Shown here: positions 17,240 to 25,707 of the stretch, piece by piece | How the letters are laid out: the number at the start of each line of letters is the position of its first letter | Position numbering within the stretch: position 1 is the stretch's first letter | Origin: Acuticoccus sp039034015 | GTDB taxonomy: Bacteria > Pseudomonadota > Alphaproteobacteria > Rhizobiales > Amorphaceae | Length of the DNA stretch: 64,000 bases | Reading direction: 5' to 3' | Assembly (NCBI GenBank): GCA_039034015.1 | Contig: JBCCBM010000009.1 | Location: 1 to 64,000, forward strand | The notes under the pieces: generated by a model | Told to the model about the DNA's origin: nothing | What the model saw: only the letters and a program-made list of their open reading frames with translations | Databases searched by the model: none | Translations under genes and position numbers: made by a program

Positions 17240-17653
17240 ATGACCGTTGGGAATGTCACCGCAGTGGGCAATGCGCCCCTGTACGTTACCGAATTGGCCG
17301 CGCGCCGGGCCGAGTGGGCCGGGATCCGCCAGGCCGCCATTGCTGGCAACATCGCAAACGCGAACACGCCGCAATATAAAACGCGCGACATTGCCGCCTT
17401 CGAGGCGGACTATGCGCGCACACGCCTCAACCTTGAGCGCCACGACCCGCGCCACATGCAGCTCGGCGCCGTCGAGATGCACGCCGAAAAGGTGCGCGAG
17501 GGCAACGCGTGGGACGTCACCCACTCCGCCAACACCGTCAGCCTCGATGAAGAGCTGATGAAGGCGGATGAGACCGGGCGCCACCACACCCTCGCCACCT
17601 CCGTGATGGGCGCGTTTCACCGCATGCTCCTCTCCTCGGTGAGCTCGCAATGA
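17240..17653 (+). CDS. flgB: Flagellar proximal rod protein FlgB
   Basis: FlgB is a proximal rod subunit just above the MS-ring. The 137-residue product has the rod signature RQAAIAGNIANANTPQYKTR near residue 30 and the family C-terminus. It is the first gene of a tightly packed operon and overlaps flgC by ATGA, implying coupled translation. Confidence 0.94.
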   Translation: MTVGNVTAVGNAPLYVTELAARRAEWAGIRQAAIAGNIANANTPQYKTRDIAAFEADYARTRLNLERHDPRHMQLGAVEMHAEKVREGNAWDVTHSANTVSLDEELMKADETGRHHTLATSVMGAFHRMLLSSVSSQ

Positions 17654-18087
17654 CGCCTGTGGCCGGTCCCGATCCGCTCTCCATGATCTCGCGCCTGTCG
17701 GGCGCCGGAATGGAGGCACAAACCCACCGCCTCAAAATTGTGGCGCAAAACATTGCCAACGCCCGCTCCACCGGCGGGACGCCCGGCGCCGACCCCTATC
17801 AGCGCAAAACCGTGGTCTTTTCCGCCGAGCTCGACCGGGAAATCGGCGCGCTCTCGGTGGAGGTGAAGAAGACCGCGGTCGATGATGCGCCCTTCACTGT
17901 CGAATACGACCCGGCCCACCCCGCCGCCAATGCGCAGGGCGAGGTGAAGCTGCCGAACGTCAACCTTCTCGTCGAGATGAGCGACATGCGCGAGGCCAAC
18001 CTCTCCTACGAGGCGAACCTCCAAATGATGAAGCGCGCCCGCTCGATGATCACCGCCACCATTGATCTTCTGAGGAGTGGATCATGA
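17650..18087 (+). CDS. flgC: Flagellar proximal rod protein FlgC
   Basis: FlgC is a rod subunit. The 145-residue product has KIVAQNIANARSTGG near residue 30, the DPYQRKTVVFSAELD segment and the C-terminal MSDMREANLSYEANLQMMKR helix characteristic of the family. It overlaps flgB upstream and fliE downstream by ATGA. Confidence 0.95.
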   Translation: MTPVAGPDPLSMISRLSGAGMEAQTHRLKIVAQNIANARSTGGTPGADPYQRKTVVFSAELDREIGALSVEVKKTAVDDAPFTVEYDPAHPAANAQGEVKLPNVNLLVEMSDMREANLSYEANLQMMKRARSMITATIDLLRSGS

Positions 18088-18374
18088 TCGATCCCGTCGG
18101 ACCGGTAAAAGCAACGGACGCGGTTCGGGCCGCGATCGGGGTCACGGCCCCACAGCCCACCTCGTTTTCGGACACCATGTCCCAGGTTGCCACCAATGCG
18201 CGCGATGCGCTGCGGGGCGGCGAGGCGGCGGCCATTTCCGGCGTCTCGGGCGAGACGGCCGTGCAGGACGTCGTCCAGGCGCTGATGGGGGCCGAGCAAC
18301 AGCTTCGGGCCGCCATTGCGGTGCGGGACCGTGTGGTCGCCGCCTACCAGGAAATTTCACGGATGCAAATCTAG
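18084..18374 (+). CDS. fliE: Flagellar hook-basal body protein FliE
   Basis: FliE joins the MS-ring/export gate to the rod. The 96-residue product is of normal length and ends with the typical VQALMGAEQQLRAAIAVRDR, then VVAAYQEISRMQI. ATG overlaps the flgC stop. A 34-bp gap to flgG contains the AGGAGG used by flgG. Confidence 0.93.
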   Translation: MIDPVGPVKATDAVRAAIGVTAPQPTSFSDTMSQVATNARDALRGGEAAAISGVSGETAVQDVVQALMGAEQQLRAAIAVRDRVVAAYQEISRMQI

Positions 18375-18408
18375 CGGCATCGCCGCGTGACAGAGTGAGG
18401 AGGTGCCC

Positions 18409-19197
18409 ATGAAGGCCCTTGCCATCGCCGCAACCGGCATGAGCGCGCAACAGACCAACCTTGAGGTCATTGCCAACAACGTCGCGAACATCAACACGAC
18501 CGGCTTCAAACGCGCCCGGGCGGAGTTTTCCGACCTCCTCTACCAGGTGGACCGCGCACAGGGGACGCCCGCCGTTGGCGGCGAGTTGCCGGTGCCGGAG
18601 GGTGTGCGCATCGGCCTTGGCGTGAAGACGATCGCCGTCAGAAATCTTCACGAACAGGGCGCAATGAAGCTCACCAGCAACCCGCTGGATCTGGCCATCA
18701 ACGGTGAAGGCTACTTTCAAATTGATGGGCCGGATGGCGAGGTGCTTTACAGCCGCGCCGGCGCCTTCAACCTTGGCCCCAATGGCGAGTTGATCACTCC
18801 CAACGGCTACATCGTGCAGCCGGGCATTGATGTGCCCCAGGATGCCACGAAGGTTGTGGTGAACCAGTCGGGCGAGTTCTTTGCCGAAATGCCCGGCAAC
18901 CAGCCGCCGCAGCTTCTGGGCCAGATTTCGCTGGCGGTGTTTGCCAACCCCGCCGGGCTGGAACCCTTGAGCGACAACTATTTCCGCCAGACTGAGGCGT
19001 CCGGCCAACCGCAGGTGGATTTCCCGGCGCAAAACGGGCTGGGCAGCATCAACCAAGGCTTTCTTGAAGATTCCAACGTCGACCCGGTGAAGGAAATCAC
19101 CGAATTGATCTCGGCTCAGCGCGCCTATGAGATGAACTCCAAGGTCATTCAGGCGGCGGACGACATGGCCGGCGTTGTCAGCCAAGGCATTCGCTGA
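18409..19197 (+). CDS. flgG: Flagellar distal rod protein FlgG
   Basis: FlgG builds the distal rod. The 262-residue product opens MKALAIAATGMSAQQTNLEV, then IANNVANINTTGFKRARAEF, and ends with ELISAQRAYEMNSKVIQAAD. This is the classical flg_bb_rod and flg_bbr_C pair. AGGAGG sits 3 bp before ATG 18409; an upstream in-frame GTG overlaps that site and is rejected. The stop overlaps flgA as TGATG. Confidence 0.97.
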   Translation: MKALAIAATGMSAQQTNLEVIANNVANINTTGFKRARAEFSDLLYQVDRAQGTPAVGGELPVPEGVRIGLGVKTIAVRNLHEQGAMKLTSNPLDLAINGEGYFQIDGPDGEVLYSRAGAFNLGPNGELITPNGYIVQPGIDVPQDATKVVVNQSGEFFAEMPGNQPPQLLGQISLAVFANPAGLEPLSDNYFRQTEASGQPQVDFPAQNGLGSINQGFLEDSNVDPVKEITELISAQRAYEMNSKVIQAADDMAGVVSQGIR

Positions 19198-19655
19198 TGG
19201 GGGTGTTTCGCCTTGGCGTGCTGGCGCTTGGCCTTTGGGCCGCGCCCGCAATGGCCGACCCGTCGGGCGGGCTGTTGCCGGTCCCGGCGCTTCAGATCGA
19301 GCGGGGGCAGACCATCGTTGCCGCAATGCTCTCCGAAAAGCATTTTTACTACGACCCCGATCGGCCGCTTTCCGTCATCACCGACCCGCGCGATGCGCTC
19401 GGAAAGACCGCCCGGCGGCGGCTTTCGGCGGGCGAGCCCATCCCCAAAAACTCGTTCCGGCGGCTGGAATTGGTGCGGCGGGGGCGGCCGGCGGAGGCAC
19501 GCTTTCGCGCCGGCACCCTCACCATCACCGCCACCGTCATGCCGCTGGACGATGGGGGGACGGGCGACCTTGTGCGCGCGCGCAACATGGATTCGGGCCG
19601 CACCGTCACCGGGCTTGTCGCCCGCGATGGCGTCATTGAAATGAGCCTCCAATGA
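19197..19655 (+). CDS. flgA: Flagellar P-ring assembly chaperone FlgA
   Basis: FlgA is a periplasmic chaperone for P-ring formation. The 152-residue product has a signal peptide (about residues 1-20, MGVFRLGVLALGLWAAPAMA) and a SAF-like domain with RRLSAGEPIPKNSFRRLELV and a C-terminal ARNMDSGRTVTGLVARDGVI. It sits between flgG and flgI, overlapping both (TGATG and ATGA). Confidence 0.92.
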   Translation: MGVFRLGVLALGLWAAPAMADPSGGLLPVPALQIERGQTIVAAMLSEKHFYYDPDRPLSVITDPRDALGKTARRRLSAGEPIPKNSFRRLELVRRGRPAEARFRAGTLTITATVMPLDDGGTGDLVRARNMDSGRTVTGLVARDGVIEMSLQ

Positions 19656-20788
19656 GCGGCCTCCTGCGCCCGTTGCGGCGCGCCCTCACCCGCCTGGCCA
19701 CGCTCGGCCTTTTGGCGCTCACCACCCCCGCGCTCGCCGCCACCGGCGATGTGCGCATCAAGGACATCACCTCCGTCCAAGGGGTGCGCGACAACCAGTT
19801 GATCGGCTACGGCCTCGTCATCGGTCTGCCGGGCACCGGCGACAGCTTGCGCAACGCCCCCTTCACCGAGCAGGCGCTCAAGTCCATGCTCGACCGCATG
19901 GGCGTTGCCGTGCGCGGCGTGCCGCTTCGGGCGCAAAATGTGGCGGCCGTCACCGTCACCGCCGATTTGCCGCCATTTGTGTCGGTGGGCTCGCGCATTG
20001 ATGTGCTGATTGGCTCCATTGGCGATGCCTCGTCCCTTCGGGGCGGGACGTTGGTGGTGACGCCCCTCACGGGGGGTGACGGAAAAGTTTATGCGGTGGC
20101 GCAGGGGCCCATCCAGGTCTCGGGCTTTGCCGTGGAGGGGGAGGCGGAAGCGCTCACCCAGGGCGTGCCGACCGCGGGGCGCATCCCCAACGGGGCGCTG
20201 GTGGAGCGGCGCGTGCCGGGCTCCCTCCAGGGGCTCGACCGGTTGGCGCTGGAACTCAAAAACCCCGACTATCGCACCGCTGCGCTGATTGCCGACGCCA
20301 TCAACGCCTATGCCGCCGACCGGTGGGGCCGTCGCCTCGCCGCCGAGCGGGATTTGCGCACAGTGGAGCTTCACAAGCCCCAGGGGCTCAACACTGCGCG
20401 GTTCTTGGCCGAGATCGGCCAGGTGATGGTGAACCCTGACATTCCGGCGCGCGTGGTCATGGACCAGCGCACCGGCACGGTTGTGATTGGCCAGAACGTG
20501 CGGGTCTCCACCGTTGCGCTCAGCCACGGCAACCTCACCCTGCAGGTGACGGAGCGGCCCCAGATCGTCCAGCCCGATCCGTTCTCGCTGGGCGTGACGG
20601 CGGAGGAGCCCTTCACCATCGTGGAGGCCGACGAGGAGGACGGGCAGCTCGCCATTGTGGATGGCACCGACCTTCAGACCCTGGTGCGCGGCCTCAACCG
20701 CCTCGGGCTCCAGCCCACCGACATCATCTCCATCCTTCAGTCCATCAAGACAGCAGGCGCGCTGCAAGCGGAGCTCATCGTCCAATGA
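19652..20788 (+). CDS. flgI: Flagellar P-ring protein FlgI
   Basis: FlgI forms the periplasmic P-ring bushing around the rod. The 378-residue product has a signal peptide ending near LTTPALAATG and family motifs RIKDITSVQGVRDNQLIGYG and GLPGTGDSLRNAPFTEQAL. It ends with the family's SIKTAGALQAELIVQ. It overlaps flgA and the motE-like gene by ATGA. Confidence 0.97.
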   Translation: MSGLLRPLRRALTRLATLGLLALTTPALAATGDVRIKDITSVQGVRDNQLIGYGLVIGLPGTGDSLRNAPFTEQALKSMLDRMGVAVRGVPLRAQNVAAVTVTADLPPFVSVGSRIDVLIGSIGDASSLRGGTLVVTPLTGGDGKVYAVAQGPIQVSGFAVEGEAEALTQGVPTAGRIPNGALVERRVPGSLQGLDRLALELKNPDYRTAALIADAINAYAADRWGRRLAAERDLRTVELHKPQGLNTARFLAEIGQVMVNPDIPARVVMDQRTGTVVIGQNVRVSTVALSHGNLTLQVTERPQIVQPDPFSLGVTAEEPFTIVEADEEDGQLAIVDGTDLQTLVRGLNRLGLQPTDIISILQSIKTAGALQAELIVQ

Positions 20789-21360
20789 CCCCCTGCCCCA
20801 CACCGCCGCCCATGACAAAACCCTTCCCCGGCCATCGCCCGCGCCCGCCGCGCCCCGCAAAGGTCAAGCGCAAGCTTTCGGTCTGCGCGTTGCTGGTGGC
20901 CGCAAACCTTGCGCCGACGGGGGCGGCCATCGCCCAAGCGCCGCAGATCGATGGCGTCGACACCGCGCTCCAATACTGCACCAACCTCACGGATGCGGCC
21001 GCCGACGCGCGCTTTGCCCGGAAAGCAGCCCGGCTGGAGGCGCTGGAGATGGCCGTGGAGGAACGGCTTGTGGCGCTGGAGCAAAAGCGCGCCGAGTATC
21101 AAGACTGGCTCCAGCGGCGCGAGGCGTTTTTGGAACGCGCGCAGGACGGGCTCGTCTCGATCTATCGCACCATGGCGCCGGATGCAGCGTCCGAGCAGTT
21201 GGCGGCGATGGATGAGATCACGGCCGCCGCCATTGTCGCAAAGCTTCCCTCCCGGGCGGCAAGCGCGGTGATGAACGAGATGGCCACCGACAAGGCCGCC
21301 CGCATTGCCACCATCATGTCCGGCATGGGCCGCGAGAACGACCGGGTGAACCAGGGATGA
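20785..21360 (+). CDS. motE: MotE-like periplasmic motility chaperone (MgtE-N-like)
   Basis: A 191-residue protein with an N-terminal hydrophobic segment (LSVCALLVAANLAPTGAAIA), then a long charged helix (about residues 75-120), then an MgtE-N-like tail (YRTMAPDAASEQLAAMDEIT, AAAIVAKLPSRAASAVMNEM). In Sinorhizobium MotE is a periplasmic chaperone that stabilises MotC. The same place in the operon, between flgI and flgH, supports that role; motC itself is not in the window. Overlaps both neighbours. Confidence 0.85.
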   Translation: MTPCPTPPPMTKPFPGHRPRPPRPAKVKRKLSVCALLVAANLAPTGAAIAQAPQIDGVDTALQYCTNLTDAAADARFARKAARLEALEMAVEERLVALEQKRAEYQDWLQRREAFLERAQDGLVSIYRTMAPDAASEQLAAMDEITAAAIVAKLPSRAASAVMNEMATDKAARIATIMSGMGRENDRVNQG

Positions 21361-22055
21361 TGCGCCTTGCCCTTTTGACGACGCTGGTTGTCGCGGGCTG
21401 CTCGGACACCGAGTTCGGCACCCCGCCCCTTTCCCCCATCGGCCAAGGGCTGACGGTGACGCGCACCGCGATTCCCACCGCCGTCCCCCTCAGCCTCTCC
21501 AACGACACCTCGCTCTACGGCCGGCAATCGCGCCAGCTTTTGACCGATGTGCGCGCCTCCAATGTGGGCGATGTGCTGACGGTGGTGATCGAGCTGGACG
21601 ATTCCGGTTCGTTCGCCAACGAGAGCGAGCGGGAGCGGGAGTCGGAGACCGATGGCGGCTTCCTCTTCAACCTTTTTGGCACGAACTTTCCGGGGCCCGA
21701 CATCAACCCATCCGCCAACGGCGAGCTTTCGACGAACTCCTCGTCAAGCTCCCGCGGTCAGGGCGAGATTGACCGGTCGGAAGAACTGTCGCTGCGCGTT
21801 GCGGTGATCGTCACCGAGGTGCTCGCCAACGGCAATCTCATCGTGTCGGGCACGCAGGAAATTCGCATCAACCAAGAGGTGCGCGTCCTGCGCCTCATGG
21901 GGATCGTGAACCCGCTCGACGTCACGCGCAACAACACCGTTGGCTACGACAAGATTGCCGAGGCGCGCATTTCCTATGGCGGTCGGGGCCGGATTTCGGA
22001 GGTGCAGGCACCGCGCTGGGGCCAGCAGGTTTATGACAGGGTGTCACCGTTCTGA
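21357..22055 (+). CDS. flgH: Flagellar L-ring lipoprotein FlgH
   Basis: FlgH forms the outer-membrane L-ring. The 232-residue product has a lipoprotein signal with lipobox VVAGC (Cys about residue 15) and the family segments SLYGRQSRQLLTDVRASNVG, VIELDDSGSFANESERER and GNLIVSGTQEIRINQEVRVL. Two ATGs occur at the start. It overlaps fliL by TGATG. Confidence 0.96.
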   Translation: MMRLALLTTLVVAGCSDTEFGTPPLSPIGQGLTVTRTAIPTAVPLSLSNDTSLYGRQSRQLLTDVRASNVGDVLTVVIELDDSGSFANESERERESETDGGFLFNLFGTNFPGPDINPSANGELSTNSSSSSRGQGEIDRSEELSLRVAVIVTEVLANGNLIVSGTQEIRINQEVRVLRLMGIVNPLDVTRNNTVGYDKIAEARISYGGRGRISEVQAPRWGQQVYDRVSPF

Positions 22056-22555
22056 TGGATGAAGAAAACCAAGTCGTTGAACCGGCACCCAAGAAGGGGA
22101 GCCCCCTTGGCCTGATCCTCGCCCTTTTCGCGCTCACCTTGGTGGGCGCGGCGGGGGGCGGCGCGCTCTCGCTGATGCAAGTCAAAACCATCACCGATGC
22201 TGCCGAAAAGCGGGCCAATGAGGAGCCCGTGAAGGCCGAGGATGCGCTGGCGTGGGACGACAGCACGGCCGTTGCGACCCTTGAGCCAGTACTCACAAAC
22301 CTTGCGCAACCGTCATCCACCTGGGTGCGGCTGGAGGCAGCGCTCGTCTTCAACGAGGAGAATGTCTCCGATGTGGCGCGCCTTCGCGAAGAGGTGCGGC
22401 AGGACGTTTTGGCGTTCTTGCGCACGCTCAATGTGGGCGAGCTCCAGGGCGCCAGCGCCCTCAACCACCTGCGCGATGATCTCAATGAGCGCGCGCAGCT
22501 CGCCACCAACGGCAACGTTCGTGAACTCTTGATCACATCCATGGTTTTGCAATGA
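22055..22555 (+). CDS. fliL: Flagellar basal body-associated protein FliL
   Basis: FliL is a single-pass membrane protein that associates with the stators. The 166-residue product has one helix (LGLILALFALTLVGAAGGGA) after a short cytoplasmic segment. Its periplasmic domain ends with RELLITSMVLQ, the family's conserved terminus. It overlaps fliP by ATGA. Confidence 0.92.
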   Translation: MDEENQVVEPAPKKGSPLGLILALFALTLVGAAGGGALSLMQVKTITDAAEKRANEEPVKAEDALAWDDSTAVATLEPVLTNLAQPSSTWVRLEAALVFNEENVSDVARLREEVRQDVLAFLRTLNVGELQGASALNHLRDDLNERAQLATNGNVRELLITSMVLQ

Positions 22556-23292
22556 AATCAGTTGTTTGGGGGGCCATGATGGCCCTCATGCTCTCGGGGT
22601 CTGCCGCGGCGCAGACAACCGGGGCACCCCTTGACCTCTCCGCGCTGTTGCCGGAGGGGGCAAGTTCGGCGAGCGCCCGCATTGTCCAGTTCGTGGTTTT
22701 GATCACGATCCTATCGCTGGCGCCGGGGCTCTTGATCATGGTGACCTGCTTCACGCGGATCATCGTGGCGCTGTCGTTTTTGCGGGCGGGCATTGGCCTG
22801 CAGACGACGCCGGCCAACATTGTCATGATCTCGCTCGCCCTCTTCATGACCTTTTACATCATGGGGCCGACGTTTGACCGGGCGTGGAGCCAGGGCGTCC
22901 AACCGCTCACCCAAAACGAAATCACCGAGGAAGAGGCGTTCGTCCTCATCACCGACCCGTTTCGCGAGTTCATGCTCGCCAACGTGCGGGAGCGGGATCT
23001 GGAACTTTTTGCCGACCTTTCGGGCGTGGAGCCGACGGCGGATGAGGCGGTTGAACTGCGGGTGTTGATCCCAGCCTTTATGATATCAGAGTTGCGACGA
23101 GGGTTCGAAATTGGGTTTTTGATCCTGTTGCCGTTCCTTGTGATTGATTTGGTCGTGGCCACGCTCATTATGTCCATGGGGATGATGATGATGCCGCCCA
23201 CAATCATCGCACTTCCGTTCAAAGTGCTATTCTTCGTCTTAATTGACGGGTGGAACCTTCTTGTGGGATCGCTGGTTCGATCGTTTGCCTGA
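22552..23292 (+). CDS. fliP: Flagellar export gate protein FliP
   Basis: FliP forms the core of the FliPQR export gate. The 246-residue product has a cleavable signal (SGSAAAQTTG), four membrane segments and the highly conserved ITCFTRIIVALSFLR-type block (here MVTCFTRIIVALSFLRAGIG) and MGMMMMPPTIIALPFKVLFF. It is the last gene of the flgB-fliP operon. Confidence 0.97.
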   Translation: MKSVVWGAMMALMLSGSAAAQTTGAPLDLSALLPEGASSASARIVQFVVLITILSLAPGLLIMVTCFTRIIVALSFLRAGIGLQTTPANIVMISLALFMTFYIMGPTFDRAWSQGVQPLTQNEITEEEAFVLITDPFREFMLANVRERDLELFADLSGVEPTADEAVELRVLIPAFMISELRRGFEIGFLILLPFLVIDLVVATLIMSMGMMMMPPTIIALPFKVLFFVLIDGWNLLVGSLVRSFA

Positions 23293-23396
23293 CCATGGAG
23301 GGCGCCCGGCCCTCCTGACCCGCCACACCGTTCGTGTGCGCGCGCCCCCTTTCTGGGGGGCCTAAGGCAAGCAGCGCCCTTTGTTGGGGCGCTCAC
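23293..23396 (+). terminator. Hairpin-rich end of the flgB-fliP operon
   Basis: At least two strong stem-loops follow fliP: GGAGGGC-GCCCG-GCCCTCC at about 23298-23316 and AGCGCCC-TTTGTT-GGGGCGCT at about 23372-23392. Neither has a long T-run. They separate the operon from the first flagellin. Confidence 0.55.
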
Positions 23397-23436
23397 GGCA
23401 TGAGGCCCTGCTCTACCAATCCACGGGCATGTTTCC
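23397..23436 (+). promoter_or_regulatory. Flagellin upstream two-box element, copy 1
   Basis: Box 1 GGCATGAGGCC at 23397 and box 2 GGCATGTTTCC at 23426 (29 bp apart). Box 2 starts 42 bp before the GTG of flagellin 1, and TAAGGA lies in between. The same pair precedes all seven flagellins. It is probably promoter or regulatory DNA and/or a leader-RNA element; the sigma factor is not identified. Confidence 0.6.
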
Positions 23437-23467
23437 CCTCACTTGTGTTGCGTAAGGATATGGAAAC

Positions 23468-24427
23468 GTGACGAGCCTTTTGACGAACACTGCGGCCATG
23501 GTGGCGCTGCAGACGCTGAACTCCATCAACATGGACCTCAACAAGACCAACAACGCGGTCTCGACGGGTCTTCGCATTGCCGAAGCCTCCGACAGCGCCG
23601 CGTACTGGTCAATCGCGACCACCACCAGCTCCGACAATGGCGCGATGGCGACCGTGCGCGATGCGCTCTCCATCGGCCGCTCCGTCTTTGACGTCATGTA
23701 CAACGGCCTCGATGCCGCGCGCGAAGGCCTTCAGAGCATGAAGGAACTTCTGGTGTCGGCGCGCCAGCCCGGCGTTGACCGCATGAACGTGCAGGCCGAG
23801 ATCAACGGCGTCATCACCGACATGGTCAATAAGGCCAACGCGTCGGTCATCAACGAGCAAAACTACCTCGCGATTGCGGACCACGACACGGAAAACATGA
23901 CCAAGTCTGTCCTCGCCTCGTTCGAGCGGGCGGCCGGCGGTGCCGTGTCGGTCTCGACCATCGAGCTTGACATCAACGGCCTCTTCCTGACGGACGGTGA
24001 GGCGACCGTTGCCGACCGCGAGGGCATTTTGGACCAGGCGCGGGCCGGCATCACGGCCACCGCCACCAACGGCGGTATCCGCGCGTTGATCACCGACGGT
24101 GCCACCGACCCGATCGGCGACCTCACCGATTCGGCCGCCGACCTCACCACGCTGGAAGGCTTCATCACCGCCGTCGACGCGGCGTTGACGGAGACAATCA
24201 CGGCGCAAAACAACGTCGGTGTGACCTTGGCGCGGTCGGAGAGCCAGCTCACCTTCATCTCCGCGTTGATGGATGCCAATGACCGCGCGGTCGGCGGCCT
24301 CGTTGATGCGAACATGGAAGAAGAGTCCACAAAACTGCGCGCGCTGCAGACCCAGCAGCAGCTGGCCGTTCAGTCGCTGTCGATCGCCAACGGTGCGGCG
24401 GCGAACGTTCTTACGCTCTTCCGGTAA
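23468..24427 (+). CDS. fla: Flagellin 1
   Basis: A 319-residue filament protein. Start GTG at 23468 after TAAGGA. Conserved flagellin D0/D1 helices: N-terminal MTSLLTNTAAMVALQTLNSI and NKTNNAVSTGLRIAEASDSA; C-terminal LRALQTQQQLAVQSLSIANG. The central part (about residues 155-225) is variable. Compared with the other six, its N-terminal helix has MDL instead of MSL, it ends GAAANVLTLFR, and it is among the most divergent copies. Confidence 0.96.
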   Translation: MTSLLTNTAAMVALQTLNSINMDLNKTNNAVSTGLRIAEASDSAAYWSIATTTSSDNGAMATVRDALSIGRSVFDVMYNGLDAAREGLQSMKELLVSARQPGVDRMNVQAEINGVITDMVNKANASVINEQNYLAIADHDTENMTKSVLASFERAAGGAVSVSTIELDINGLFLTDGEATVADREGILDQARAGITATATNGGIRALITDGATDPIGDLTDSAADLTTLEGFITAVDAALTETITAQNNVGVTLARSESQLTFISALMDANDRAVGGLVDANMEEESTKLRALQTQQQLAVQSLSIANGAAANVLTLFR

Positions 24428-24436
24428 GATCTGTTT

Positions 24437-24462
24437 GGTGGTCGCGCGGCTGTGCGGCCACC
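24437..24462 (+). terminator. GC-rich hairpin after flagellin 1
   Basis: Imperfect 11-bp stem GGTGGTCGCGC / GTGCGGCCACC around a 4-base loop, 10 bp beyond the stop and with no T-run. Could attenuate read-through or protect the mRNA 3' end. Confidence 0.5.
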
Positions 24463-24587
24463 CTCCTCCGCGCCATTGGGTGTGGAGTTGGGCTGAGAGT
24501 GTTTTGGCAGCTATGCGCACAACAGCTACGCGCGAGCATGCCATCCTATATCCATTCTCAGCCTCGTTGGTGGGGGTTTCCACCAAA

Positions 24588-24624
24588 GGCATGATGCCCG
24601 TGTGACGCCATTCGGCATGTTTCC
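24588..24624 (+). promoter_or_regulatory. Flagellin upstream two-box element, copy 2
   Basis: Box 1 GGCATGATGCC (24588), box 2 GGCATGTTTCC (24614), 26 bp apart. Box 2 is 40 bp before ATG 24654, and AAGGAAAA lies in between. Confidence 0.6.
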
Positions 24625-24653
24625 TGTCATAGTTCTGCGTAAGGAAAACACGG

Positions 24654-25577
24654 ATGACCAGCCTTCTGACCAACACGGCTGCAATGGTCGCGCTTCAGAC
24701 GCTCACTGAAATCAACATGAGCCTGAACAAGACCAACAACGCGGTGTCCACCGGCCTTCGGATTTCCCAGGCCTCAGACAGCGCCGCTTACTGGTCGATT
24801 GCGACGACCACGGAAAGCGACAACGGCGCGCTTCGCACGGTTCGCGACGCGCTGTCGATCGGCGAAAGCACCATGGACGTGACCTATGCAGGTCTTGAAG
24901 CGGTGCGTGATAACCTTCAGCGTGTGAAGGAACTTCTTGTCTCCGCCCGCCAGCCGGGTGTGGACCGCGCGAACGTCCAGGCCGAAATTGCCGGGCTCCT
25001 CGCCGATATGTCCAACAAAGCCGATGCATCGGTGCTCAACGAACAGAACTATCTGTCCGTGGACACGGGTGCGGCCGGCTACAACGCCACAAGGTCAATC
25101 GTGGCCTCCTTCGAGCGCGCTGCCGGTGGTGGCGTGAGCGTTTCCACGATCGATCTCAACATTGCCGACGTGATCCTCTACGACGCGGACGCTGCGGCAA
25201 CGGGCATTTTGGATCAGGACCGCACAGTGGGCGGCACGACGGTGGCGGTGGAAGCCATCGACATCTCCGCGCTCACCGATTCGGCCGCGGACCTGACCGA
25301 CCTGGAAGAGACCATCGGCGTTGTGGACGCGGCGATGATCGATGTGATTACGGCGCAGAACAATGTTGGCGTCGCGCTTGCCCGCGCGGAAAGCCAGAAC
25401 TCGTTCATTTCTGCGCTCATTGATGCCAATGACAGGGCGATCGGTGGCCTCATCGACGCCAACATGGAAGAGGAATCCACCAAGCTGCGCGCGCTGCAAA
25501 CACAGCAACAGCTTGCGGTTCAGTCACTGTCGATTGCCAACGCGTCGGCTTCGAACATTTTGACGCTCTTCCGCTAA
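24654..25577 (+). CDS. fla: Flagellin 2
   Basis: A 307-residue flagellin of the short class, starting at ATG 24654. It has the same conserved ends as its neighbours. The variable middle contains GILDQDRTVGGTTVAVEAID, shared almost exactly with flagellin 3, so these two are the closest pair. C-terminus ASNILTLFR. Confidence 0.96.
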   Translation: MTSLLTNTAAMVALQTLTEINMSLNKTNNAVSTGLRISQASDSAAYWSIATTTESDNGALRTVRDALSIGESTMDVTYAGLEAVRDNLQRVKELLVSARQPGVDRANVQAEIAGLLADMSNKADASVLNEQNYLSVDTGAAGYNATRSIVASFERAAGGGVSVSTIDLNIADVILYDADAAATGILDQDRTVGGTTVAVEAIDISALTDSAADLTDLEETIGVVDAAMIDVITAQNNVGVALARAESQNSFISALIDANDRAIGGLIDANMEEESTKLRALQTQQQLAVQSLSIANASASNILTLFR

Positions 25578-25591
25578 TCATGATGAACGGT

Positions 25592-25613
25592 GGGCCATCC
25601 TTCGGGATGGCCC
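25592..25613 (+). terminator. Hairpin after flagellin 2
   Basis: Perfect 9-bp stem GGGCCATCC / GGATGGCCC closed by a TTCG tetraloop, 14 bp after the stop. No T-run follows. Confidence 0.6.
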
Positions 25614-25640
25614 GCTGACCGGGTCGGTGGATCGACCCCC

Positions 25641-25678
25641 GGCATGACGCCCGTGACGCGCATTTTGCGCATGTTCTT
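25641..25678 (+). promoter_or_regulatory. Flagellin upstream two-box element, copy 3
   Basis: Box 1 GGCATGACGCC (25641). Box 2 is degenerate, CGCATGTTCTT (25668), 27 bp apart and 40 bp before ATG 25708. This is the weakest box 2 in the array. Confidence 0.55.
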
Positions 25679-25707
25679 CACGTATCTCGTCTTTAAGGAA
25701 CACACGG

